NCBI GenBank assembly: GCA_916720015.1
Contig: CAKAPZ010000037.1
Coordinates: 1-8,765 of the forward strand
DNA: 8,765 bases
Direction of reading: 5' to 3'
DNA from: an uncultured Atopobium sp.
Lineage (GTDB): Bacteria; Actinomycetota; Coriobacteriia; Coriobacteriales; Atopobiaceae
The position numbers and the translations under genes are program-made. The notes below the pieces were generated by a model, which worked only from the letters and a program-made list of their open reading frames with translations, did no database searches and was not told the origin of the DNA. This document shows, in pieces, positions 1 through 6,686 of the stretch (position 1 is the stretch's first letter; each line of letters opens with the position of its first letter).

Positions 1-30
1 GCAGCATGCAGTAACGGGGGACGTTTGTGA
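1..30 (+). CDS. possible 3' end of an upstream gene (partial)
   Basis: Frame 1 is open from the window edge (A-A-C-S-N-G-G-R-L) and stops with TGA at 28-30. This overlaps the GTG start of the next gene at 27-29 in a GTGA arrangement typical of translationally coupled genes. The product cannot be recognised from nine residues. A second reading, ending in TAA at 12-14 (S-M-Q-stop), is also open, so which frame is real is uncertain. The call rests on operon-style packing, not on homology. Confidence 0.3.
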   Translation, partial: AACSNGGRL

Positions 31-884
31 TTAAGCTTGTTTTATCTGATATGGATAACACGCTGGTGCCTTTTGGCAACAGACGCGTGTCGGACTTCAC
101 GCGCAAGGCTATTCACACGCTCCTGGAAGAAACGGACATCGCGTTTGGCCCTTGTACCGGCCGAGATTACGTTGAGCTGATGCGTCTTTTTAGCCTTGAC
201 GAGGCGTGCATGCAAACGGGCGTCATGTCTACAGGCAAGCGCGTGCTGTATAAAGGCAAGACTATCTCGCTCTCCATCTTTGACCACAAAACGTTGCAGG
301 GTGTCGCAGATGCTCTTGCTGACGAGAAAAACATGTTCTTGGTCTGCTATCCCGAGAAGACTAACCTCTTTAACCCGGCCTATGTTGTCGGGCCGCTGGA
401 CAAAGATATTCTCGCCGATTACGAGCGTAAGCTGGTGTTTGTCTCGGGTATTGTTGATCAAGTTCCAGACGACGTCGATTTTGTCGCCGCAACAATTGCG
501 TGTCCAGGCACGGAGGAAGACATGGAGCGCTGTCGCCAGAAAGTGGCCGCAGCCTGCCCAGACGTGTACACCATGTCGGTAGTTCCCCAGTGGTTTGACG
601 TGCTTCCCAAGGGCGTGTCCAAACTGTCTGGCTTTGAAACGCTCCTGGAAAGAACAGGCATTTCTCCAGAAGAGGTGCTTGTTTTTGGAGACGGCGAGAA
701 TGACGTTGAGATTTTAAGTAAAGTTCCGCACTCGGTGGCGGTGGCAAACGCAATTCCAGAGGTCAAGCAGGTGGCAAAGCACCATGTTGGTGCTTCTGCA
801 GACGATGGCGTTGCTCATGCCCTGCTTGAGCTTGTGCGCGCAACAAAAGCAGGGGAGACTCCCCGTTTTATGATGGAGAACTAG
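27..884 (+). CDS. Cof-type HAD-superfamily phosphatase (first of a tandem pair)
   Basis: This is a predicted cytosolic Mg-dependent phosphatase of the Cof/YbjI-type HAD class (HAD-IIB), acting on small phosphorylated metabolites such as sugar phosphates; the substrate is unknown. The 285 residues match the family's usual 260-290. Visible motifs are motif I DMDNT at residues 8-12 with nucleophile D8 and acid/base D10, motif II CTGR around T44, the motif III lysine in KGVSK at about 195-199, and motif IV GDGEND at 221-226 with D222 and D226 as metal ligands. The central part, about 80-190, is the C2-type cap. Motif I has N where DMDGT is usual, a mild change. The start is GTG, with GGGGGA at 16-21 as a weak ribosome binding site; no better start is visible. 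The stop lies one base before the ATG of the second HAD gene, so the two are surely cotranscribed. Confidence 0.9.
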   Translation: MIKLVLSDMDNTLVPFGNRRVSDFTRKAIHTLLEETDIAFGPCTGRDYVELMRLFSLDEACMQTGVMSTGKRVLYKGKTISLSIFDHKTLQGVADALADEKNMFLVCYPEKTNLFNPAYVVGPLDKDILADYERKLVFVSGIVDQVPDDVDFVAATIACPGTEEDMERCRQKVAAACPDVYTMSVVPQWFDVLPKGVSKLSGFETLLERTGISPEEVLVFGDGENDVEILSKVPHSVAVANAIPEVKQVAKHHVGASADDGVAHALLELVRATKAGETPRFMMEN

Positions 885-885
885 C

Positions 886-1683
886 ATGATTAAACTCATT
901 GCATCGGACATGGATGGTACACTGCTGGACCAGAATTCCGAGGTTCCGCCAGAGACATTTGAGCTGATCGAAGAGCTGTACAAACGTGGTGTTCACTTTG
1001 TTGCAAGCTCCGGTCGTCGCTACGATACGCTGCGCTGGTTGTTTGAGCCAGTTGCAGACAAGATTGACTACGTGGCTTCCTTGGGCACGCAGGTCTATGT
1101 AGAGAATGAGGTCATCGACCGCGAGGTTTTCTCGTCAGCTTCTATTCGTAAGCTGTTTGAGTTGACGTCCGAATTTGACTGCATTCACCTGGTAGTTTAT
1201 GACCGCACGCACACGTATTTGCTGGATGACCAGAGCTCGTTTGTGCGCGAGCTTGACAAAGACCTGCCAAACGCCGAGCGCGTGTTTGACCCGCCTTCAC
1301 CTGACGTCAGCATCATCAAGGCTGCTATTTGTTGCGATTCAAGGGCTCGCTCCATGGACATGGCCATGATTCTTGAGCGTGAGATGGGCGACAGGCTTTC
1401 GTTCATGCCTTCCGGCGAGACGTGGATTGACGTGGTGCCTCGTGGTGTGAACAAGGCCACAGGACTTGAGCAGATTCGCAGGTACTATGGCATTTCTCGT
1501 GACCAGATTGCCGTTTTTGGCGACTCTATGAACGACTACGCCATGCTGCGTTATGCGGGCACCGCGTACGTTATGGACAACGCTCGCTACGCGCTCAAGA
1601 CAATTGCCACCAAGGTCATCGCGCCTAACACCGAGCAGGGCGTTCAGAAAGAAATGCGTCGAATTCTGGAAGAGTTGTCGTAA
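886..1683 (+). CDS. Cof-type HAD-superfamily phosphatase (second of a tandem pair)
   Basis: A second Cof-type (HAD-IIB) phosphatase of 265 residues, predicted cytosolic, with unknown phosphorylated metabolite as substrate. All four HAD motifs are present: DMDGT at residues 8-12 (D8 nucleophile, D10 acid/base), SSGR at 41-44, lysine K190 in RGVNKATG, and GDSMND at 212-217 (D213, D217). The cap domain lies roughly at 80-185. The ATG is preceded by GGAG at 875-878 inside the end of the previous gene, at good spacing, and starts one base after that gene's stop. The N-termini of the two proteins are nearly the same (MIKL, then SDMD), which suggests an old tandem duplication that has since diverged. 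Both HAD genes seem richer in G/C at third codon positions than the genes that follow, by eye. No convincing terminator follows; a short GC palindrome before a T run at 1690-1701 has no loop. Confidence 0.93.
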   Translation: MIKLIASDMDGTLLDQNSEVPPETFELIEELYKRGVHFVASSGRRYDTLRWLFEPVADKIDYVASLGTQVYVENEVIDREVFSSASIRKLFELTSEFDCIHLVVYDRTHTYLLDDQSSFVRELDKDLPNAERVFDPPSPDVSIIKAAICCDSRARSMDMAMILEREMGDRLSFMPSGETWIDVVPRGVNKATGLEQIRRYYGISRDQIAVFGDSMNDYAMLRYAGTAYVMDNARYALKTIATKVIAPNTEQGVQKEMRRILEELS

Positions 1684-1705
1684 AGAATCAGCGCTGTTTT
1701 TAAAA

Positions 1706-1733
1706 TTGTTCAGCATGACCATTTGGCGATAAT
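1706..1733 (+). promoter_or_regulatory. candidate promoter for the ROK-type regulator gene
   Basis: A TTGTTC (1706-1711) and a GATAAT (1728-1733) separated by 16 bases make a fair match to a sigma-A type -35/-10 pair. Transcription would start near 1740, leaving a leader of about 90 bases that contains the 1773-1795 palindrome. The match is by eye only, and a promoter closer to the palindrome (for example TTGATG at 1765-1770) is not excluded. Confidence 0.4.
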
Positions 1734-1772
1734 TTCATACCGTTAGCCCCGTTCCTTTCTCAGTTTGATGGA

Positions 1773-1795
1773 CTTATTTCGAGAGTCGAAATAAG
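1773..1795 (+). promoter_or_regulatory. perfect palindrome, probable operator of the ROK-type regulator
   Basis: Left arm CTTATTTCGA (1773-1782) and right arm TCGAAATAAG (1786-1795) are exact reverse complements around a GAG centre. The core has the form TTATTT-N9-AAATAA, which is the layout known for sites of the ROK repressors NagC and Mlc. It sits 37 bases before the regulator's start codon and downstream of the candidate promoter, so an autoregulatory road-block or overlap mode is likely. No U-run follows, so it is not a terminator. That this regulator binds it is inference from position and symmetry. Confidence 0.6.
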
Positions 1796-1831
1796 GTAGT
1801 ACAGGCAGAAATGGAGAGGAGGGGGACACGT

Positions 1832-2893
1832 ATGTCAATTGTCAGCACTAAAGATATTGCATATTCCAATAAACGCGCTGTTATTCAAGCATTGTGCGAG
1901 AAAAGCGCTCTGTCTCGTGTTGAATTGGCGCGTGAATTATCTCTTTCTCCTAGTACCGTTACTACTATTGTTCAAGACTTGCTTCAGTCAAAAATGGTTG
2001 AAGAAAGTTCAGAACGCGTAGTAACTGCAGGAAGATCAAAGACACTTCTGCAACTTGCTCCAGAATTTGGTCTCTTGGGACTCGTCAGAGTTTCTCGCCA
2101 GAGTCAGGAACTTATTCTTGTGGACATGACTCTTAACGAGCACGCCCGCATCACACTATCAGAAGAAGCTCCTTCGGGAGAAACCCTTCTTGAGGGGATT
2201 GAAGCTGCTCTTACAAGGCTTATTGTTGACGACGCAATTCTTAAGGGAATTGGAGTTTTGCTTGAAGGCGATGTGCTGGAATCAGAGCTTTCCGTCATGT
2301 ATTCAACGGGCCATGATTCGGCAACAATTTCTCTGGTACAAGCATTAAAGACCACCTTCAGGGTAGTGGTGAAGCAGTTTGAGCAGAGTGACTTTGCCCT
2401 TTCTCATGTTGAGAGCACGGACAACATTGAGGGCGTTTCTTCGTACTTGCATCTTTCATTTGGATCACGAGTTGTGGCTCAAGTTGTTTGCGATAACGTC
2501 CCTCTTCCAATGAAAGAGGGACTAAATGCTGATATTACTCAGCAGCTTGTTACCTCAGATGGCCTGCAGCTTGATGCATTAATGAATCTTATAAGCGCCG
2601 TTCAGAGTCTTTTCTCTGTTGATGCTGTAGTTGTATCTGTACCTGAAGAAGATGGTTCTGCCTCTTTGCTTAAGACGGATGCGCTCAATAAGGCGCTGTC
2701 TACTCCTGCGCTTTTGGTGCAAAAATTTGCTCAGTTTGAGGAATTTCCAAAACTGATCGTAACAAGAATGACTTCAAGAAACTTACTGAGAGATGCTGTT
2801 TCTGCCCTAAGATTTGCCTGTCTTTGTCCAGAAACTGTCCAGCTTTGGAAACAAGTGCTTGTTTCTGGCTGGCATCCAGTAAGTTCAGTGTAG
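1832..2893 (+). CDS. ROK-type transcriptional regulator with degenerate kinase-like domain
   Basis: A predicted cytosolic DNA-binding regulator of 353 residues. The N-terminus (about 10-75) is a winged helix-turn-helix typical of ROK repressors: N13, then SRVELARELSLSPSTV at about 28-43 as helix-turn-helix, and AGRSKTLLQL at 66-75 where the family usually has GRPxxLL. The rest aligns in outline with the ROK fold, but its signatures are gone. The DxGGT phosphate loop is replaced by GLVRVSRQ at 83-90, the GTGIG segment by FGSRV at 210-214, and the CxCGxxGC zinc motif is absent. It should therefore sense a ligand without kinase activity. The ATG at 1832 is chosen because GGAGAGGAGGGGG at 1813-1825 is an ideal ribosome binding site for it; an in-frame ATG at 1811 lies within or before that site. 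It probably controls itself via the palindrome at 1773-1795 and the downstream transporter and catabolic genes. Confidence 0.8.
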   Translation: MSIVSTKDIAYSNKRAVIQALCEKSALSRVELARELSLSPSTVTTIVQDLLQSKMVEESSERVVTAGRSKTLLQLAPEFGLLGLVRVSRQSQELILVDMTLNEHARITLSEEAPSGETLLEGIEAALTRLIVDDAILKGIGVLLEGDVLESELSVMYSTGHDSATISLVQALKTTFRVVVKQFEQSDFALSHVESTDNIEGVSSYLHLSFGSRVVAQVVCDNVPLPMKEGLNADITQQLVTSDGLQLDALMNLISAVQSLFSVDAVVVSVPEEDGSASLLKTDALNKALSTPALLVQKFAQFEEFPKLIVTRMTSRNLLRDAVSALRFACLCPETVQLWKQVLVSGWHPVSSV

Positions 2894-3011
2894 GTATTTG
2901 GTAAGACTTTCGCAGGTCATGTGCAAGAAATCGGTAAGGCTTGCGTAAGAAAAGCAAGGTGCTTGCGGGGAAGTAGTACGCTATGTGCCGCGCTGGAACA
3001 AAGGTGTTTCT

Positions 3012-3036
3012 CGACTTTGTCTGCTCATCAAAGTCG
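3012..3036 (+). promoter_or_regulatory. 8-bp perfect inverted repeat upstream of the transporter
   Basis: CGACTTTG (3012-3019) and CAAAGTCG (3029-3036) are exact reverse complements separated by nine bases. It could be an operator or an RNA hairpin. No T run follows, so it is not an intrinsic terminator. It shares no sequence with the 1773-1795 palindrome. Confidence 0.4.
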
Positions 3037-3075
3037 TCAACATGGTGCTCAGGCATCTATAGAAGTACGTGTAGG

Positions 3076-3114
3076 TTGTTTGAAGGAGAGATAGCTGCAC
3101 TTGCTATCAAACAA
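3076..3114 (+). promoter_or_regulatory. bulged hairpin just upstream of the transporter start
   Basis: TTGTTT (3076-3081) pairs with AAACAA (3109-3114), and GATAGC (3090-3095) pairs with GCTATC (3103-3108) around a seven-base loop. The left side carries an eight-base bulge, GAAGGAGA (3082-3089), that looks like a Shine-Dalgarno sequence. Alternatively TTGTTTGA (3076-3083) pairs over eight bases with TCAAACAA (3107-3114), competing for the same two bases. The right arm ends nine bases before AAGGAGG of the transporter. A role in expression of the transporter is inferred. Confidence 0.4.
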
Positions 3115-3134
3115 TGTGTTCCTAAGGAGGAAAC

Positions 3135-4436
3135 ATGGTTCAGGGTATTTTGATCCTCTTGGTCTTTGTGGCTGTAGCTGCATTGATGATGACTAAGAAG
3201 ATCCCAACTCTGCTTGCCCTGCCACTGATGGCCATTTTGATTTGTGTCATCGCAGGCGTTCCAATGTTTGGAAAAGATGGTGACGGAAAAGAAATTGGCT
3301 GGCTAACATCAGTATTTGAAGCTGGAACCGTTCGCATGGGTGCCGCAATCATGGCTGTCATTTTTGGTGCATGGTTGGGTCAGTTGATGAACAAGACTGG
3401 TGTTACAGAGACAATCATCAAGAAAAGTGCAGAGCTTGGTGGCGATAAGCCCCTGGTAATCACTTTGATTATGTCTGTTGCAGTTGCTGTTCTCTTTACT
3501 ACACTTTCTGGCTTGGGTTCCATCATCATGGTTGGCTCAATTGTTCTGCCAATTTTGATTTCTGTTGGTGTTCCCGCAGCTAGTGCAGCATGTATCTTCT
3601 TGATGTCATTCACCACTGGCTTGGCACTCAATATTGCAAACTGGACAACCTTTGCTAAGCTCTTCAACCTTGATATTGCTCAGGTCCAGGGCTTTGAGGT
3701 CTATCTAGCTGTAGCAACTGGTATTGCTACTTTGATCATGATTGTTGTTGAGTTCAAGCGTAACGGCATTAAGTTTGCCTTTAGCGCTCCAGTTGCTGAG
3801 CAGAGCAACTCCAAGCAGCTCACCGGTGTTGCTGGTGGTCTTGCAATGCTGACTCCACTGATTCCTATTGTGCTTGTTGCTTTCTTGAAGGTTCCTGTCA
3901 CTCCAGCATTTACCGTTGGTATTCTGTGGTGCCTGCTGTTTACCTCCAAGAGCTTTAGCAAGGCAATGAATCTTTTGGCAAAGACCTGCTATGACGGCGT
4001 AACTGATGCTGGTCCTGCAATTATCTTGATGGTTGGCATTGGTATTCTCTACCTTGCAGTTACCAACCCAACGGTTAAGGCAGTTCTTAACCCATTCCTG
4101 CTTGGCATCATGCCACAGAATCTCGTTGCATACATCATCTTCTTTGCGGTCCTCTCGCCATTGGCTCTGTATCGTGGACCTATGAACATGTTTGGTCTTG
4201 GTTCTGGTATCGCAGCTCTTATCATTGGCCTGAACACCCTGAATCCTCTTGCTGTCATGGGTGCATTCCTGGCTGCAGAGCGCATCCAGGCAGGTGGCGA
4301 CCCAACCAACACTCAGAACGTTTGGACTGCAAACTTCTGCGAGGTTGACGTCAACACCGTTACTCGTAAGATGCTTCCTTACCTCTGGGCAGTTTCCATT
4401 TTTGGTGTAATTCTGTCTGGTGTTCTGTACTTCTAA
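3135..4436 (+). CDS. polytopic membrane transporter, ion-transporter superfamily-like
   Basis: A predicted cytoplasmic-membrane secondary transporter of 433 residues with about 11-13 hydrophobic segments, including roughly 3-20, 24-41, 66-85, 108-146 (two), 150-168, 187-206, 235-271 (two), 292-310, 328-346 and 415-433. Length and layout fit H+ or Na+ symporters of organic acids (GntP/CitMHS/DcuC-like ion-transporter superfamily). Notable conserved-looking stretches are GLGSIIMVGSIVLPIL at 126-141, GLALNIANW at 162-170, YRGPMNMFGLGSG at 346-358 and GGDPTNTQNVWTAN at 387-400, the last resembling substrate/cation loops of this superfamily. The exact family and substrate are not certain. The ATG is preceded by TAAGGAGG at 3123-3130. 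Position between a ligand-sensing regulator and a HyuA-like gene suggests import of that pathway's substrate, perhaps a carboxylated lactam, imide or related compound. A strong terminator follows directly. Confidence 0.85.
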   Translation: MVQGILILLVFVAVAALMMTKKIPTLLALPLMAILICVIAGVPMFGKDGDGKEIGWLTSVFEAGTVRMGAAIMAVIFGAWLGQLMNKTGVTETIIKKSAELGGDKPLVITLIMSVAVAVLFTTLSGLGSIIMVGSIVLPILISVGVPAASAACIFLMSFTTGLALNIANWTTFAKLFNLDIAQVQGFEVYLAVATGIATLIMIVVEFKRNGIKFAFSAPVAEQSNSKQLTGVAGGLAMLTPLIPIVLVAFLKVPVTPAFTVGILWCLLFTSKSFSKAMNLLAKTCYDGVTDAGPAIILMVGIGILYLAVTNPTVKAVLNPFLLGIMPQNLVAYIIFFAVLSPLALYRGPMNMFGLGSGIAALIIGLNTLNPLAVMGAFLAAERIQAGGDPTNTQNVWTANFCEVDVNTVTRKMLPYLWAVSIFGVILSGVLYF

Positions 4437-4447
4437 GTTCTGACCTT

Positions 4448-4491
4448 GGGGCGAGAAGACCCTCTTGTTGTGGTCTTCTCGCCTCTTTTTT
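4448..4491 (+). terminator. intrinsic terminator after the transporter gene
   Basis: GGCGAGAAGACC (4450-4461) pairs perfectly over 12 bases with GGTCTTCTCGCC (4472-4483) around a ten-base loop, extendable by a G-T and a G-C pair at 4448-4449 with 4484-4485. A run of six T follows (4486-4491). It lies 11 bases after the transporter's stop and only about 40 bases before the next start. There is no A run on its left, so it works in the + direction only. Confidence 0.93.
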
Positions 4492-4532
4492 ATCTTTGCA
4501 GCTGATAGATTGCTGTAAATCAAGGAGGAAAC

Positions 4533-6680
4533 GTGAAAGTTCGTATTGGAATCGACGTTGGCGGAACATTTACTGATGCTGTTGCCATCGACAATGATAC
4601 GTACGAAATTATCGGCACGGTTAAAACACCTACCACGCACACCGCTGAAGCGGGTGTCGCAGCAGGTATTGTGCAGGTGCTTCATGGTGTTATGGAGCAG
4701 CACAACATTAAGCCTGAAGATGTTGTCTTTATTGCTCACGGTACTACTCAAGCAACAAACGCCCTGCTTGAGGGTGATGTTGCTCAGGTTGGTATCGTAA
4801 CGCTTGGCAGCGGCCTTCAGGGAGCTAAGAGTAAAAGTGATACTAACGTTGGCGATATTGAACTTGCTGCCGGTAAATTCCTGCGTACCAAAAATGCTTT
4901 TGTAGACACATCCTCCGATGTAGAAGCTGGTATTAAGAGCGCAATCGAACAGCTCTTCTCGGAAGGTTCAACTTCTTATGTTGCAGCCGAAGCATTTAGC
5001 GTAGACGATCCAACTAACGAGAACGCCGTAATTGCAGAATGCTCTGATAGAGAAGTTCCTGCTACGGCTACAAATGACATCTCTAAGCTTTATGGCCTGG
5101 CTATCCGTACTCGTACAGCAGTTGTTAATGCGTCTATCATGCCAAAGATGCTTGAAGCTGCAAATATGACTGACAAGAGTATTCGCGAGGCAGGCATTGA
5201 GTCACCGCTTATGGTTATGCGCTGCGACGGCGGTGTTATGACTGTTGATGAGGTCCGTCATCGTCCAATCCTAACCATTCTTTCTGGTCCTGCAGCTGGT
5301 GTAGCTGGCGCTTTAATGTATGAGAAGCTTACCGACGGCCTATTCTTTGAAGTTGGTGGCACTTCTACCGATATTTCTTGCGTCAAAGACGGCAAGGTTA
5401 TGGTCAAATACGCAGAAGTCGGTGGCCACAAGACGTACCTCTCGTCACTAGATGTGAGAACCGTTGGTATTGGTGGCGGTTCTATGGTTCAAATCTCTGA
5501 TGGTAAGGCTGTTGATGTGGGACCTCGTTCTGCTCATATTGCTAACCTGGATTATGAGGTTTATACCGATGCAGAAAATATTGTAAATCCACGTTTGGTT
5601 GCTGTTCGTCCTATGGATGGAGACCCTGAATACGCAGCTATTGAATGTGATGGAGGTCTTCGCGTTTGCTTGACCATGGCTGGCGCTGCAAACCTTGCCG
5701 GTTTTGTTCCCGAGGGTGATTACGCTCACGGTTCTGTTGAAGCTGCTCGTGCGGCATGGGCTCCTCTTGCAGAGAATATGGGCATGAGCGTTGAAGAAGC
5801 AGCAGCTCAGGTTCTTGTATTCGCCGCAAAGAAGAACGGCGCTGTGGCAGAACAGCTTATGAAAGACTATGGCATGGATCCTCGCACAACCGTTTACGTT
5901 GGCGGTGGCGGCGGAGCTTCTACGGTAGTGCCACATTTGGCAAAGACCATGGGCCACTCGTTCCGCATTGCTAAGAATGCTCCTGTTATCTCCACCATTG
6001 GTGTTGCTCTTGCAATGGTTCGCGACATGGTTGAGCGCAGCGTTACCAACCCAACAGATGATGATATTGTGAGCGTTAGGCGTGAAGCAGAGGCTCGTGC
6101 TATTAAGATGGGTGCAGCTCCTGGAACTGTTGAGGTTACTGTTGAGGTTGATACCCAGCGCCACGTTGTCCGCGCGATTGCTGTTGGTGCCACTGAGCTG
6201 CGTAGTAAAGATGTTAACGCCACACGCCTGAGCGCAGATGAGCTTAAGAAACTTGTGGTAGAGAATCTTGGCGAGGGCGCAGCAAACGTTTCTGAGGTTG
6301 CTCACTCATCCGAGCTCTTTGCTTACACTGCAACCACTACCGAAAAGAAGCTCTTTGGTCTTCTCACCAAAAAGCGTACGGCACTTCGTCTTATTGATTC
6401 TGAGGGCGTAATTAGGTTGCAGCGTCCAAACGCCGAGGTGCTTCAAGAGACCATTAGCTCATGGCGCAAGGGTGTAACAGCCCTGGTAGAGGACTTGACC
6501 GTATATAACGACGGTGGAGCCAATCTGCCAAACGTCTATGTGGTAGTTGGTAAGCGCATTATCGATCTGTCTGGAATGACTTCCCTTGAGCAGATCTTGA
6601 GCCTTGCAGCAGTGGAGCTGGGCGGCTACCCATCTGACGAGCCTGTTATCATCGCTGCTACGCTTCGTTTGGGTGACTAA
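4533..6680 (+). CDS. hydantoinase/oxoprolinase family protein (HyuA-like ATPase subunit)
   Basis: A predicted cytosolic ASKHA-fold protein of 715 residues, close to the usual 680-720 of hydantoinase subunit A. Known relatives use ATP to open or carboxylate rings such as hydantoins, 5-oxoproline and acetone-type substrates, normally with a HyuB partner. The N-terminal domain has GIDVGGTFTD at 6-15 (phosphate loop) and HGTTQATNALLEG at 69-81. The catalytic half has LSGPAAGVAGAL at 250-261, EVGGTSTDIS at 273-282, DVRTVGIGGGS at 307-317 and YVGGGGGAST at 455-464. After VGPRSA at 329-334 it lacks the DPGPACYGRGG-like segment standard in HyuA, so it is a divergent subgroup. The C-terminal 200 residues are not recognised. 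Start is GTG with AAGGAGGA at 4522-4529, a block of 11 bases (AAGGAGGAAAC) identical to the one before the transporter. No HyuB gene is in the window. The substrate is unknown. Confidence 0.85.
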   Translation: MKVRIGIDVGGTFTDAVAIDNDTYEIIGTVKTPTTHTAEAGVAAGIVQVLHGVMEQHNIKPEDVVFIAHGTTQATNALLEGDVAQVGIVTLGSGLQGAKSKSDTNVGDIELAAGKFLRTKNAFVDTSSDVEAGIKSAIEQLFSEGSTSYVAAEAFSVDDPTNENAVIAECSDREVPATATNDISKLYGLAIRTRTAVVNASIMPKMLEAANMTDKSIREAGIESPLMVMRCDGGVMTVDEVRHRPILTILSGPAAGVAGALMYEKLTDGLFFEVGGTSTDISCVKDGKVMVKYAEVGGHKTYLSSLDVRTVGIGGGSMVQISDGKAVDVGPRSAHIANLDYEVYTDAENIVNPRLVAVRPMDGDPEYAAIECDGGLRVCLTMAGAANLAGFVPEGDYAHGSVEAARAAWAPLAENMGMSVEEAAAQVLVFAAKKNGAVAEQLMKDYGMDPRTTVYVGGGGGASTVVPHLAKTMGHSFRIAKNAPVISTIGVALAMVRDMVERSVTNPTDDDIVSVRREAEARAIKMGAAPGTVEVTVEVDTQRHVVRAIAVGATELRSKDVNATRLSADELKKLVVENLGEGAANVSEVAHSSELFAYTATTTEKKLFGLLTKKRTALRLIDSEGVIRLQRPNAEVLQETISSWRKGVTALVEDLTVYNDGGANLPNVYVVVGKRIIDLSGMTSLEQILSLAAVELGGYPSDEPVIIAATLRLGD

Positions 6681-6686
6681 ACTCAT

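Larger units (their letters stand above)
2894..3134 (+). other. 241-base gene-free leader with several inverted repeats
   Basis: No convincing gene is seen here. The stretch holds an imperfect 15-base direct repeat (2900-2914 and 2933-2947, 12 of 15 identical, 33 bases apart), a small GCAAG/CTTGC inverted repeat (2954-2966), an 8-base-pair perfect inverted repeat (3012-3036) and a longer bulged hairpin (3076-3114). A TATAGA at 3058-3063 could be a -10 box, but no good -35 pairs with it. A 9-codon frame (2919-2948) and a 56-codon frame (2983-3153) are open but unsupported. The stretch ends in the transporter's strong ribosome binding site. Its length and structure suggest a regulated leader or operator cluster; no known riboswitch class is recognised. 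Confidence 0.5.

Noticed and set aside
1690..1701. Terminator after the HAD pair (CAGCGCTG before a T run)
   Set aside because: The palindrome is only eight bases with no loop, so it cannot form a stable stem.
1811..1831. Upstream ATG as start of the regulator
   Set aside because: The purine-rich stretch right after this ATG is the ribosome binding site of the ATG at 1832, and the residues it would add (MERRGTR) are not typical of ROK N-termini.
2919..2948. Nine-codon leader peptide (MCKKSVRLA)
   Set aside because: Only a weak GCAGG precedes it, and it has no run of regulatory codons that would indicate attenuation.
2700..3056. 118-codon minus-strand frame overlapping the regulator's end and the leader
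   Set aside because: No ribosome binding site or family resemblance, and it overlaps the regulator's coding end and the inverted repeats.
3705..4751. 348-codon minus-strand open frame across the transporter end, terminator and HyuA start
   Set aside because: It runs antisense to two well-supported genes and a perfect terminator, its composition (many N, H, C) is unlike a normal protein, and no domain is visible. It is a by-product of codon bias.
5448..6305. 285-codon minus-strand open frame inside the HyuA-like gene
   Set aside because: Antisense shadow rich in Asn, Cys and Ser, with no recognisable motif or ribosome binding site.
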